Assembly: GCF_018139145.2 (NCBI RefSeq)
Contig: NC_059478.1
Location: 7,998,001-8,062,000 of the forward strand
Reading direction: 5' to 3'
DNA length: 64,000 nt
Source of the DNA: Gymnogyps californianus
Lineage: Eukaryota; Chordata; Aves; Accipitriformes; Cathartidae
Shown here: positions 1 to 13,860 of the stretch, piece after piece
Numbering within the stretch: position 1 is the first letter of the stretch
Layout of the letters: each line of letters begins with the position of its first letter
Made by a program: the position numbers and the translations under genes
Notes under the pieces: model-generated
What the model was told of the DNA's origin: nothing
Databases searched by the model: none
Seen by the model: the letters and a program-made list of their open reading frames with translations, nothing else

Positions 1-1908
1 GGAAAACACAATGTCTGCAGATATCTCAAGAAGTGGCAGCCTTTTCATTGTACTCTTCTGTGGTAATTTTGAAATACTGATAATGAAATATTTTAAGATG
101 AATTTGTGCATCAAACCTCAATATTTAAAAAAAAAAAAAAAAAACAGCCACAAACCAAACCTTCCAAAATGTTTTTCATTGGATCTGTGTAGTAAAAGCA
201 TTGAGCAATTTGGGGTTTCCTGAGCTTCATTGTTTCTATTAATGTCTTCTAAGGTAAAGGTGTGCTTTGAAGAGTTTATTCCCTCAAGCTCTGTATTACA
301 GAACTGACAGAAGCATTCCAGGCAATCGTGTATTTATTTTACTGATTCACTGCATGTTTTTTGTGTATGAAACACATGCTAAACCTTTCCAAAGGCAGTT
401 TTACTCAGCTAATCGTCATGTGGAGCAAATTGAACAGGATACAGTAAAAAAGCCTCTTGTAATTTAACAGAAAAGACAGAAAGTTGGGAAATGGAATACG
501 CCCAACTACCGTTTCATATTTTTTGGACTTAGTTATTTTTATATTTAATATCAAGTGAAGGTTTGAGGAGATGTATCCAGAGAGAAGGCTGACTAGCAAA
601 AATACCTGTCATTTGAGCTTTTGAAAGTTTCTGTAATGCATGGTTCACCTTTCTTCAGTAAGTCTGCTGATCCACTAGATTCCTTCAGCGGAAGATCTGT
701 TCTGAGAAATGATGCTTTGATTTTGATGGAATTCGTTCTTCTTCGTGCTTGTTTTCCATGGGCGGGCCAGGTCCCTTGAGTCCAGGGTCTTGTGCTGTCT
801 TCTATCTCTTCATCTTTCTCTTCCTCATATTTCCCTTATACTTGTGATACCTCCATGGCTTCCAGTATAATTCTGTCTGCATCTCCTCCGGCTGCTATTT
901 ACGCAAACAACCCTCAGTCTCCTCTCTTCGTACCAAGTTTCAAGGCTACCATCAAAAGATAAATCAGAGAATCCTTGAACTGCTGGATTCTCCAATTATT
1001 ATAGGAATAAACAGTGACAATGATAATGATGATGATTTTTTTAAGAATAGTTCAAACACAAATTTAGCAGGGGACCTATCAGGTATCTGAGACTTTACCT
1101 TTTCCAAAAAAAAATTTTTTTTTGGTGACTTTTCAGTATGTTACCTGTCCCAGTAGATCAGTTCCTACCTAAGACCATCAGAAGTCATTTTACAAGGATT
1201 AGTTACGAGAGGTTACCTAATTAATTACTAAGAACAAAATAGTGTATTGGGGTTTTTTTTCTTGCTCAGGTTTTAATAATGATGTCAAAAAAGCCTCTTG
1301 CTGCCTCTGGTTTAATCTTGTATTCTGTGACATGTTTATCATATTCATATATCTGTTACCTTATCTTCAAACAAGACAGACTAGTGGATTTCTAAACTTC
1401 TCTTCTGTCTTCCTGTCTCCCTTCTCCCTAAAAATATTTTGTATTCAAAATATGTTTATAAAGAATTCTTGTTTTTGTTTAAAGTTGGTCTGTCAAAGGA
1501 GTCTTAGATACAAGATGAGAGAACTCCTTGAAAGACAGAAGTAGAAGGGAGACAAAATTCAGTTCTCCTTTGAGCTGGAATTATCTTTACATTACAAAAA
1601 GAGTGAATATTATTGTTCCAAACCTTTGTAGTTTGAAATTCACCCAGTAGTCTATCAGCTGTTCAGGAAAGATGCTTGATGCTACTCTACTCTTGCAAAG
1701 CACTTTGTTCCTACAGGACTAGAGGTCCAAAGATGGACTGCAAGTCTGCTGTTAAAGTTTTGAATTTTGGAAAGCAAAAGCTCCAAGGCCCAGGATACCT
1801 TAGAAGCTCCAGTGGAACTTAAATAAAAATCAGCAGTGTTTCATTAAAATCCTGTGCATACTCCTCAGTTTCACGCCTTCCTCTGACAATATAAAATAGT
1901 TTTAGAGA

Positions 1909-1930
1909 CACCACCACCACCACCACCACC
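1909..1930. repeat. (CAC)n microsatellite
   Basis: About seven perfect CAC units run into a short C tract. It is intronic, and no coding frame uses it. Confidence 0.9.
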
Positions 1931-4900
1931 CCCAGTCTTTTGTTCTCCTTCAAAGATTGAGAGACCATGTTTTTATGTAAGAGAGACTGCCAGGAAATGG
2001 CAGCAACTTGCGTTTACTTCAGTGCTTCCCCACAGCTTTGCGATCCCAGAGTTAAAAAGGCAAAGAGGTACGCTAGCCCCTTCCCAGACTGACCTTCTCG
2101 CTCTTTTTCATGTGCGAGTCACAGCTGGTAACTTTGAGTATCCAAGGCTTTGGCACCAGAAGTAGAAAAATTGCTGCTTAGAAATGAAAAATAGATTAAT
2201 AGTGCCGTAAACCTGGAGTATTGCAGTGGTGAAGCTGGCCTGCTTTCTGTAACTGCCAGAGCAGTGTGCGCAGCCTGGAATTTGAAAGCTAAGCTGTGTG
2301 CTTTCATTAACAGTTCTGCTGCTCGCATACAAGGACGTTGATGTAAAACCCAACGCAGTTACCTCTAGCTGGGTTCCTTCTGCAGTGGCAGGAAAAGTAG
2401 GAATTTGTCACTGAATTAAAGAGATTTGTTCTGAATTCTCACCAGGGGCAAATCTCTCAACTAAGAATATTAATTCTTCTGTTGTTTTTTTAGTAGTGCT
2501 ACTTAAAATTGTGTGATTACAGTGGTAATGGGGCTTAGTACTTACTGCCACTAATATGAAGTCTCTATTACTAATTTAATCCTGTAAGCTAGGTTCAAGG
2601 TGGTTGATTTTTAATTTTTCTTTTTGCCTAAACGAATCTCATTAATATATTAAAAGTTAAAGGCCAGATATCACCCCATTCCTCCATTTCCTCACTTCAT
2701 TTTGCCTGCCTTCCCTGGCCCTCTGCACATGGGGATGCACACTCACGTTCATTTATTCACTCTCTTGTTAACTATCTTTAATCACCACTCAGTGTTGCTC
2801 TATGAGCCCCCGAATTCTTTTGCAGTTTGCCAAGTCACCTCCTTCCCCCAGGAGATTTGCTTTTGTCAGGACGTGGGCTTTGACAGCCACCCAGATAGCA
2901 ATGAATCAGTGTTTTTATTTTTCCAACCCATATGCAAGTCAGCTTGTTTGATATAAATCACACTGTGGCCAATTCACTTTGAAACGGGATATCCATTTAC
3001 CAGCTGACTTTACTGCTGGGTTTCTGGACTGATGCATCCAAAAACCTCCTTTTTTAAAAAATGACTACAACTTTGTGACTAACCTTTCCAGACTGTATTT
3101 CTCAACTGTAGGCTGGTGTTTATTTTGGCTGACTTCCCACTGTATAATATACACTGTTCATGCCAGCTCATGACAAAACTCACAATTAAAAAAAAATAAT
3201 AGCACAGATGTTTGTCGTAACTTGCTCTGCACACTTTACCTTGCTAGCACCGTCCATTCCTTTTCCCCTCTCCCCTAATGCCATCTCCTCCTTATTTTTA
3301 TTACTAATCTAAAAGTTCAATATTTGCTTTTTAAAAAGCATTGGATCGTGAAGCTTTCCATTCATTGGCATGTCGTAGGGAGTGGCTGTCATGCAAGGGT
3401 AAGCAGACATGTTTAGTGGGTTGCTTTGCGTACTGGAAGTTCAGTATTACCAACGCACGAAAATCCCTCTGGCTTCCGTCCCATCCCTAGATCATTTCAG
3501 GCCTCATTTTCTTCTTTGTGTTTGTGTCCACTGACTTCCCAGGAGCTGCTCCTGATTTACACTGAAGGAAGCAAAAGTGGAATCAGAATGTTTGCATAGA
3601 GAGGAAATTTTTAAAAACAGCGTGAATTTACAACTTCGCCGAACATTTTAAATCCTTTGCGAATGTCCTGTGCTCCCCTGGAAGCTGTCTAACTAAAGGA
3701 TTCAGTGAATGTTCTTTGAGTCAGTTCCTCATTTGGTTTGAGCTGTTTCCAGAACTGTATGAGTTAGACTGAATGCATGTAAAATAAATGTATCTAATAT
3801 TTCTTTTTTTCCTTCTTTCCTCCTTGCTGCATCCTGCAAAGGGGAACAACAGAGTAAGTTGTTTGTCCTTTTACAAAATCCTTTCATATCCCCTCTCAAG
3901 GGTTTTGTCAGGAAAACTGGTTTCTCTTTTGGTTCACACAACTATTGCCTGCATACTCTTAACAGCAAACTGCTATTACAAATGTGGGTGCAAAAGTGTC
4001 TTCTAGAAAACTATTAATGGCTCTTTGTTTTAATTTTGGGGAAGGAGATGTGTTAAGTGTTGCTGAGTGTTGTTTTTTAAGGCGGTTCAGTAAGAATGAT
4101 ACTATAAAACAGTATTGGGACCAAAGATTATGAAGGTATAGTAACAAAGACCTTCTGAGGAAAGGTTACTACAGTCTGATGAAACTCATTACAGCTGGAT
4201 TTTTTGACCATACATCAAAGCTTGTATTAATGGGCAGTTATAAAAACCCAGCACTAAAGTCTTAAATAACAGATTTGCTGGCGTTGTTGGCTAAGCTGAA
4301 CTAGATCAGTGTACTGGCTTTGAAGGTGCCTTAAAATGGATGGAGGAGGGTGGGGTCAACATTTGACTTGGCTTCTAGACCCTTGATGTGTTCCAGCTGG
4401 ACAGCAGCAGAAGGGTGTGGGGTGTGGAGAGGGAGAACTGAAATATGCATCGTCGGGTTTTTTTGAAAGTAAGCAGCACATAAAAAGACAGTTTTGCTGA
4501 TGTTGATCTGATAAACTAATAATCAAGCAGTTCCCAGGGTTAGTACTTTTTTATGCCATTTTTACTGAGCTTAAGAATGGAAATTGCACATCTCACACTT
4601 TGGAATATGATGCACGGAGAGTTTGTCATACCACGGAAAGAACTTATACAGCTTTTGTGGTTTTTTTTTTCCCCCTTCCTGTTTTGGTATATTAACCCTT
4701 AGGAAGATGTATCTGGAGCATCAAAAGATGCTTCATAGCAAATGTTGAAAGTAGACCCTGAAATATTGCCTGTAGCATCTCATTGTGAGCTTGAAGCATT
4801 TCTGGAGTATTTGGGAAAGACCCAGGTGGGTTTTAAATGTTCTGAAGGTTGGGGAATTTTGTCTGCTTTTAATTTTTGTATTTTTAACCAGGTTTTGACC

Positions 4901-5859
4901 ACTTCGGTCTCCATAGTAGCTGGGCTCGGAAACACCAAAAATCTTCTGTTTTGTTGGCCTGTCTGAGAAAAGGGGCTCTTAGTGTTGGGTGGGGAGGGGT
5001 TAAGAGAAGTGGTGTATTGATGGCATGGAGAGAGGGACTTTACACAGGAGGTGGTGTGAAAGGTAGAAGTTAACTGTGTACGCTAAAATGTCAAGGTAAT
5101 GTTTATAATGTTTCTGTGCGATGTGCTGACTGAAGGCTTTGCTGCTGCAGTGGATGCTGTTCTGATCTCCAGAGGAGAGAGGTTAGGCTGTGGATGCTCT
5201 GTCAAGGGAAATGGGGATAGATGGGGCACCAAAGAGCTCTTGGTGCTGGCAGAAACAGAGTCTGGGGGTCAGGAGCTGCATGGACCAGCTCTGTTCTCCA
5301 GAGACCTGAGCTATGGGGCACCCCAGGGAGATCAGGACCAGTAGCATCTGACATAGAGTTGGTTGCTAGCATAAGGCAGGATACTCATAAGCAAGTATAG
5401 GAGAAACCTGTGAGATGTGAGGACTGGTGGAGCTGTTAGCTCTCCTTTCACTCTGAGCAAAGGGCAATTCTTGCTGTAGGTTCAGAAATGTTATCTGTCT
5501 GGCCTGGGCTGTCAGCCAGAAGGTAACTCCAAAAGAAATCTCCAGAAAACCATCCTGATCTTTCTCTTGGACCCAGTTCCTTGTAAGGATTCTTGTATCC
5601 TCATCTGTGTGTCCCCCCCTTCTTTTTCACACAGGTCATTCATGCTGGATTCTGGAGGTTACATTATCCCAATTAGACAGATAGAATTTACCTGCAGCTG
5701 CCTGCAGGAGCTCAAACCCCACAAACATCTTGAGATTTCTGCGCCTAGTGGCATGGAAAATGAAATGGGTAAACCTGAGAGGTGACGAGAGTTTTTGAGA
5801 AGGGGTCAGGGGAAGAGAGGAACGGCAGATTGAGGATGATGATGGTTTCTCAAAGCTTG

Positions 5860-5890
5860 TTATGCAGCTTTATGCAGCAAAGCTGCATAA
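5860..5890. repeat. Perfect 12-bp inverted repeat (hairpin)
   Basis: TTATGCAGCTTT is followed by a 7-base loop and by its exact reverse complement AAAGCTGCATAA. The left arm plus loop also contains a direct repeat of TTATGCAGC. It lies within the DNM3 intron. The function is unknown; the stem is too short for a microRNA precursor. Confidence 0.8.
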
Positions 5891-6299
5891 TCCTTCCTTA
5901 CTGTCCTGGTACAGATTTACTGGGTAGCTAGCGCAGCTGTAACCCTCCTACTAGTGCCGCCCAGTGTGGCATTCATACTGTGGATCATGTCGTATGTACA
6001 TATGTAAAGATCCCATACGCACCCACCCATTCAGATTGTGACTGCTTTTATACCTCTGCCTTTAGCTTTGCACTCTTAGATTTACAAAAGTAAAAATAAA
6101 CATTGGAGTAATGAGTTCCTGAGAAAAAGGAGGGGAAGGGAAGTGAAGAGGGTTTATAATCGTCAGCGGACTACTAATCATTTTTATTTTTACTTTTTAT
6201 TGTTGCACAATCATTAACGTAAGTGAGATTTCTCACATGGTTAAAGATAAATATATCTTCAAAAGCTTTGTTGGATAAAATCTGTAAAAGGGTCGTGTA

Positions 6300-6328
6300 G
6301 AATGAGGTAATGGAGACCTACCTCATTC
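6300..6328. repeat. Perfect 10-bp inverted repeat (hairpin)
   Basis: GAATGAGGTA and TACCTCATTC flank a 9-base loop. The right arm contains CTACCTCA, the complement of a let-7 seed, but the site is intronic and this may be coincidence. Confidence 0.75.
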
Positions 6329-6735
6329 AGCAAGCACATGTTGGCAAGCCACATCTTACTAATATTAAAACTGAACTCCACTCTGCAGCCTTGCGCAGAG
6401 GAAGAGTGGAGCATTGTGCAGAGTTGCGCAGAGCATTGTAGCTTCAGTCCAGGTACTGAAGACAGAGGAGCTGAATGCTTCCGAGTGTCTTAATCCACCA
6501 TTGTGAATTTGCTTCCTTCCCTGTGCATCTTCATCACTCTCATTTAAAAAACAAAAAAAAATCCCCCCAAAACAGCCCTCCAGAGCCTGCTGTTTGAAAC
6601 CAACAGCAAAACCTGTAACATTCTCATGAAGTCCATCTTCAGTATGTTTCTAACATTGTTAGGTTAAAAGATTAGATAGATGCTCTGTCCTTATGAAATT
6701 TTGATTCCAAATCCCTAGGCACTCAAGCAGTAAAA

Positions 6736-6753
6736 CAACAACAACAACAACAA
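6736..6753. repeat. (CAA)n microsatellite
   Basis: Six CAA units sit in an A-rich context inside the DNM3 intron. Confidence 0.85.
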
Positions 6754-7251
6754 AACCCCACCGAAAAACCCAAAGTGACACTTTTTAATACAAAACAAAT
6801 CACCTTTCCTTTGTCATCCTTAAGCCCTCAGTTAGCCAATCATTTCTGCTTAATGTGAAGGATCAAAGGCTTTAATGCTGAGCTCAGACTTGAGAAAATT
6901 CAACTTGGAAAATAAAAGTCTGATTAAATTACTTTTTGTGGATACAAAGTTCTTATCTTCAATTATTTTACATTACTGTGCTTGCTGATACCCTTTACAA
7001 AACATGTAGAACTGAAGTATATAAATCCTATATTCACATCTCAGTTAGTGGAGTTGTCACAGTGCAGATAATACTGCGCATGTGAACATTCACTGAATGT
7101 AAAGTCAGTTAGTGTAATTTAGTTTGAATTTTCTCTTGGGAAAAACAGAATTCCCTTTGAAAGGAGAAGGAAAATACTCTCTCTGCCAGGTCAGTTTGCA
7201 TGTTATTCCTTAAAATACTTCTTGGTGACATATTAATTACTTAGATTCAAG

Positions 7252-7267
7252 TCTTTCTTTTTTTCTT

Positions 7268-7299
<32 letters not shown>

Positions 7300-7311
7300 T
7301 TTTTTTTTTTT
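7252..7311. repeat. T-rich / (TTTTTC)n low-complexity tract
   Basis: About 60 bases consist only of T and C, mostly T runs broken by single C bases, with an approximate TTTTTC period in the middle. It is intronic and far from any exon recognised here. Confidence 0.9.
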
Positions 7312-10300
7312 GAGGGGTGTTAGTTTTACTAAACCCAGATTCCAGATCAGCTACTTCATTAAGACAACCAGATGTCTTGAGACAGTCCTGGAAAATGGGA
7401 ACTTAGTGAAGTCAGGATACTCATTCTACCTGCGTATATGACAACAGCTCTCTCAGCTCATCTATTTCATGCTTGGCTATTGACATGTACGTGCAGATAT
7501 AGTGCCAGAAGCCATATGTATCTTTGCATTGTAATAAGGCTCTGATGCTTTCTTTTTCAAATTCGGCCATGTTTCTGAAGGGTCTTCAATTACCTCCCAG
7601 ACATAAACTCTGACGCAGCCAATTACTGGCTGTGGTGATGCTCTGCGAGTGCCCTAGCCAGATTCAAACTGAAAGTAAATGGTTCTGCTCTGGGATTGCT
7701 GAAGTCCGTGTTTGAGTTAAGTTCCTAAACTACAAAAAGTGAAGACTCATTTGGGTTTATTGCATAGTAGTAAGTTGAAAAGCAAACTGTGCTGATATAT
7801 CAGAGGGTAAAATGGTGTAGACAGAAGTGTAAACTGTGCATTTACTGGTTTTACTACTACTTTTTTTTTTTTTAAAGACTAATATATTTAAGAAAAGGAA
7901 GGCATTGAATTCTAGGAAAAGAAGAATCCACTTCAGTTATGACTAAAATTGGCTTCGGGCCAACTAGATTTAAAAATAACTTTTAAATGAAGAAGTGTTA
8001 AAATTTTTTTTTAAGTGGAAAAATGCCATAATTTTATAGACAGTGTTTCAGTCATTGCTTTGAACAGATGAATTGAATTTTACAATGAAGTCATGGTGTA
8101 AAAGAGCAGACCAAGCTTGTGAGCGTGCATGCGCACACATGCTGGGTCAAAAGCAGTCCAAAATACAGGGAGGAAAGGAAATGGCAGGCTGTTTTTCAGT
8201 CCCTTTCTTGCCTCACTGTTTCAAGGATGTGAAAACGTGTTTCAGATAAAAACTGTCTTCTTGTTCTCCTAAATATTTACCAGTTCACACAAGAACTAGA
8301 TGCAAACTTGTTCCCCCAATGTTCCCCGAGAAACAGAGCAGCCCTGGTTTATATTCTTGTAAGAGTAAAGTAATTGCTGGCACGAGAGAGTTAAAAATGT
8401 ACGGGGAAAAAGAGATTCATAGTATTGCATCAGTTGCACTGACTGTAACAAGATGCAGGCTAACAGACGGAATGATTTCAAAACCAGTCCCAGTGAAGCT
8501 GGTAACTGCCTATCAGGGGTCGGGGGTTCAATAGCTGTCACAGGGTTTTACATTTCTGCTATTAAATGGGACTGCTGACATTAAGCAAACTCCAGGAAAT
8601 TTAGAAATGAGCAAACATTTTTTTATTTCTGTAATGTATTCATGGTGGGCTCTTTACTGTGCTTTTGGCAAGGCATCTGCATATTGAAAATATTTTTAAA
8701 TTCTTTGTTCTTTATGGCGCAGCTAATTTTTGCACCACTTCCACTCTCATGAAGGATTTCATTGAAGCTCTACAGAAAGGTGAAAACTCTCTGGTTGTGA
8801 AGTTTCAGATCATGGAGTGTGAGTGTCAGCCCTGTTCTGGACATATGGTGAGATTTGCCCTGGGGAAGGCAGTGGTGAAGGCAGCCAGCCTCTAAGGATG
8901 CTTTCCCAGCCCTGGTCAATGAGCGCTGAGAGTTGGCTGGCAGAGAGGAGGTGCTTCTGGACTGTGCTGCACCAACCTCTGCCACAAAGGTCCTTTGGAC
9001 TCCAGGCTGATAGCTGCAGCTGGAGTCCCTGTGTCTCCAGGTCTCAGAATAGCTGCAGTCGGGAAGGTCTGATTGCCCCTTTAGTGCAACAGTATGGGGT
9101 CACTCACGAGGGGGACCGAACAGAAGGGGAAACACACTCACAAGTATCACAAGGCTTTGGGACAAACCTAAAATATCTTCCTTGTCTTCCAAGTCAGTAA
9201 TTGCACAAAAACCTACTCCCGAGTAGTAATTAGGAGTAAATAAAAATTTGAAAGATTTCTTTCTGCCAAAAATGTCACCAGGCTCACCCTTCCATAGCAT
9301 TTACAGTGTAACAGGAAATGTAGTCATTGGACATGAGGGTGGAGGGCAGCTGGTGCATGGCCAGATACTACTTTTTTTCTCATTTACAAGGGAAAACAAG
9401 ATGATCAGGAGAAACTGAATGCTGTTTTCCCTGACTCCGTTTTGGACAAAAACTAAGATATGCAATGTCTAGTCTGATACTTAGTTCATCCTGGATTTCT
9501 TTAACCTTTTCTACCTAATTTTTTTTTGTGGCGATAGGTTTATAATTACTTTCCATATGCTGAGTCAGACTCAAGTCCCATGTTCTGTGTGTAAAATCCT
9601 CCATTCCGGAGCTGCATTCTCCACTCGTGTAACTCTCCTTCCATGATGTCATGTGTTCCTGTTCTGTGGTCACTCCTCAGCTCCTGTTTCCCAGATCCAT
9701 TGTGGCCTTTGATTGACTTATGTCTTCCCTGTCCTCTTCTGTTTGTTGTATTGTGTGACACTTGATACATCAAGTGCGCCAATATTGGAGAATTGGGATT
9801 TCCGTCTAGGAAGAACTGTCTATGGACATTTTGTGGTGGTTCATCAGTGCGATTCTTTGGTGACTTTCATACCCTTGTTCCTAAAACCCTTGTTCCTGCA
9901 GTTGAGAAACAAGTGGTCTTACTCTGTTTCCTTCACATTCTTTCTCTTTTAAACTCAGCCTCTGCTTTTCCTCTTTTATAATCAAGTTATTTGTAATTCA
10001 AAGAGAGAATATGTCATGGAGTGTGCTACTAAGTTCCAATAACATATGTTAAATTATTTGGGTAGGTATAAGCTCTGTGGTGAGTAGATACAAAGTTACC
10101 ATGAGGTGTTACACAAAGTGTCAGGCCCATATGAGACCCTTTAAATAGCAGATATTCAAACTTTCCAGTCACATTTGTTGCACAGTATTATCTTGACCTG
10201 TTCAACAGTTGGGTTTTCTATACTGGGTGGCAGCATACCTAAGGGCATTTAGGGAAATGAACTAAAGAAACTAACCCAGAGCATGGAAGATAAAGTCTAT

Positions 10301-13300
10301 GAGAAAAATTAGTCTTATGCAATGTAATTTGGCGTTCAGTTGTAGTTTGGTGGTTTAAGACTCTGCTTGATTTGCAGACCTAGATATTTTCCAGTGGAAG
10401 CAGGAACCTCCATATAATGAATAGAAGCCTTTCCAGTCACAGGCCAGTTGTCCCTAGCTGTGTTCTGCAGACATGGTGTAGAAGTAGTCTGTAGTTGCTC
10501 AGGACCACAGTCTGGAAACAACTGCTGTACCATAATTCTAAATTACAGTTATTAAAGGTTACCTGGCTGATTCAGATAGCAAATTCTCAGAAGCACTGTG
10601 GGCGAGGTTGTCCTTAGCTCTGCTGTGAGGGCAGTGAACAAAATGGCAGAGGCCGCCCTTTTATCCACTTTTGCAGCCGCATACAGTCGGGCATCCTCAA
10701 ATAGCTCAACCTCTCTTTCACATCACCTGTGAGCCGAGATGTGGCTGCAGACACTCAAGAGATGAGAAGTTTTCATGCCAGCTTTGTGCACCAAGGAGCT
10801 CTATAGGCATAGTTCCTTGCTGTTCCTCAGCTGAGGGCTTCGATGTAGGTAATGGTCTGACTCTATGAACAACGACACCAGCAGGCAGCCTCAAATGTGT
10901 TGGTGTCTAGAGCTGTGGGTTTATACATGAACCAGAGTTGATATATTTATATGTGGGCCAATGTGTGTGTCTGTATGTATGTACAAGTAACCAATATCCT
11001 ATGCAAAGGTAAATTCTTACCCTCATTTGTAGGACTTCTTTACTTCTAGAGCAATGGCTTCTGGTTAAGGGCTCACTGCTGATTAAAATGGTAAAGCTAA
11101 GGCTAACAGTGACAGCAAAATACAGCATTGTCTGCAGTCCTTAACACCATCTGTATTGCCCTTGGTATGGTGAAAATCAAGGCTCTTGCTTTAGGAAGCT
11201 TGTCCTTCACTTGTCTTCAATAGTTTGAAAACATCAACTCTCTATCTGTGCTCTTTGTTATACACTGCTCTGCAGGAAATACTTCTTAACCTGATGAATG
11301 AAGGCATATGCTCAGAAGAGGTTTAATTGCAACCAGTCTAGGTCATGGAAAGGCTGGAAGGTGGGCATGGTGAAGTCAATGGCATCAACTTCCAAAGAGT
11401 GAGAATTTCACCCGTTGTGAGTGGGTGTGTTGTCCTTAGTGTTGTATGTTTTTAGGAGACTGTTGGTTTTTTCCGTGCCTTCTGTAGTCTGATTAGTGTT
11501 CTGCTAAAATAAAGTTCTCCTTTCCTAGAACCAGTCCTGGCATTGTCTGATTGGGGCTGTGATTTCTGCCCCATGTTGTATTTCTTTTATTTAGTTCCAT
11601 CTTATTTGTACAGTTTCTTTTGTAAGCCACAGCATGATGCCTTTCCAGCAGCTGTTTTTAATATTGTGAATAGATACTATTTGTCTAGAAGCTGCAGTTG
11701 TGGACCAGGATCCCATTTTACAAACTTAGAGTAAAAACATGGTTCCTTGCAGTCAAAGAATGACATGAGAGAATCAATGGATAATTATGGAACAGTGTCC
11801 TGTCTGTGTTTTTTGTTAAAGGTTTGTCAGTAGCCATTGAGCGCCTCTGGAAACAGAGGGTCTTGAGGCAAACTACCTGTTTGTCACTGGTCTGACTAGC
11901 AGAGGACATGGGATTTAGGATTGTTACTAATGAATTCTGTAAAGAAGGAGCATGATTTCTTTCACAGGAGTTCTCTCTTCAAGCCGAGAAGGCAGTATTA
12001 TGAGTGGTTTGGAGCAGGTTTGGCAAGATGTCTTCATCTTTCATTCTTTAAAAGTACCTCACTCCAACATCTTTTGAGTATGCAGTGATTTCTTTCTGCC
12101 TGTCTTTTAAGAACAAGTGGTTATTAATCCTCCTGTTCTGCTTATTTACCAGACTCTCTTCAATTCATCTCTAAAATTTGACACTAGTTCATTTGAGTGT
12201 CCGTCCTTACCTGGTCGAAGCATCTCAGCTTTAAGTATGATTGGAAATTTGCTCAAGTGGTTTTGTTGGGTCAGTTGTTCCAGTGATTTGAAATCAGTAA
12301 TCCTTGTGAACTAGCCTAGATGTAAGCACGCATATGAAGTTCTCCATCCTTTTGTTTCAAAGTATTTTACCCAAGACAGAGTGAGTGTGTGTGTTTTCAA
12401 AGAACCCTGGTGTCTTTGCTCAGATACGCTGAATGGGTTTCCTTTAGTGTATACAAGTATCAAAATTTTCCCATCAAAATTCAGATCTTCTCTGATGGGA
12501 TCCCCTGGGGAATTGCATGTATTTCTAGAGATCTGTGTCTAGAATAATCTGTGATTATTCCTTCCAAGTCTGGATCTCGTGACTGTAGACTACTTCACTC
12601 TGCCTTTGTAGACAGTGGGTCCTTCGAAGCAGAAGCTCAGCTGTCCTGAGTGCCAGGTTCCTAGGTAATTGTCTATGGGCAACATGACAGTAGAGCAAAG
12701 GAACTCAAATTTACAATGGAGTACTTAAATACACATCTTTTCTCTGGTAAGGCTCAGGAACATTACCATTCCATGAAAGAGAAAAGGACGCAGCACTTCT
12801 CAGTGTGACCAGTTCCTCTTTTGTGCGTTGCTGGGTTTTCAGGCAAAGTCATTCCTGCCTATGCTCTTTCTAGTTGAATCTTCCATTTTGGATGTTGGAA
12901 TGGTTTACTTGACCTAAAAGATGCTCCTGTTTTAAAGCAGTTACTTATATCTTACTTGCAGCTGCATTTTTTTCTGTGCGAAGCTCTTGCTTCTTCAGTA
13001 TTGGTGGCCTTTAGGCTGCTCTTTCATAGCTTTTTATAAAATATATTTCATCATATATAGAAGAGCATTAAGCTATCTACTAGAGTTTACAGATAGTCAA
13101 AATACCTGAAAGATTGTCACAAATACCCTGTTACTTCCAAATTCAACCCCCAACTGACAATGGAAAATTACAGTTCAAATATCAGTGATGCTACCTCTTT
13201 TGTTGCTGAGCATTTTGGTAAAAACACTGCTTTACTATGGAAACGCCACAATCCCTTGGGAATGACTTTTCAATGCTTCCAACCTTCAATTTTTTTCTTG

Positions 13301-13815
13301 ACAAGTTTCTGGCTATATCCTGGAAAATTTCTGGAGTCTGCTATGGATCTACAGCAGCTGAAAATATGGGGAGCAGCATAAACTAAAACACGTTATGTTC
13401 GGTATGAAAAGGAATAACTTTGGGCAGGGGAGGTTTCCAGTGCAAATTAAAATGTCCACATTCACACTTAATAAGCTAAAAACTCATTAGAGAGCGAGGT
13501 AAAATTACTAAGAAGTTGCTACCAAGTTTCCACTCTGTCCTCCTGGACATCTGCAAAAACTAAGCGGCTTTGCTACAGAACGTAAGCTCTGCTTGACACA
13601 GAATGCTTTTGTTAATATTCCTACCTGGAATCTCCAACAGTAGAGTTTTTTAGTCAGTCCAAGTTCAGGCGTCACGGTGTTCAGATCTGGTCATTTGTTT
13701 GGAAACCACTGTAATTTTTCTTATTTTTATGAACTTACTTTACTGAGTTTAAAGTCTCTTTGCTGGAAGATATGCTTAAAAACACACAACATGCTTCCAA
13801 AATGTTGTGCTAATT

Positions 13816-13860
13816 AAAAAAAAAAAAAAAAAAAAAAGGAAAAAAAAAAAGAAAGAAAAT
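13816..13860. repeat. Poly(A)-rich tract
   Basis: A run of about 22 A is followed by GG, ten more A and GAAAGAAAATGAAAG units. It may be the tail of a lost retrotransposed copy, but I recognise no element upstream of it. Confidence 0.85.

Noticed and set aside
7252..7311. Splice polypyrimidine tract
   Set aside because: No coding sequence follows the next AG, so it is simple low-complexity DNA.
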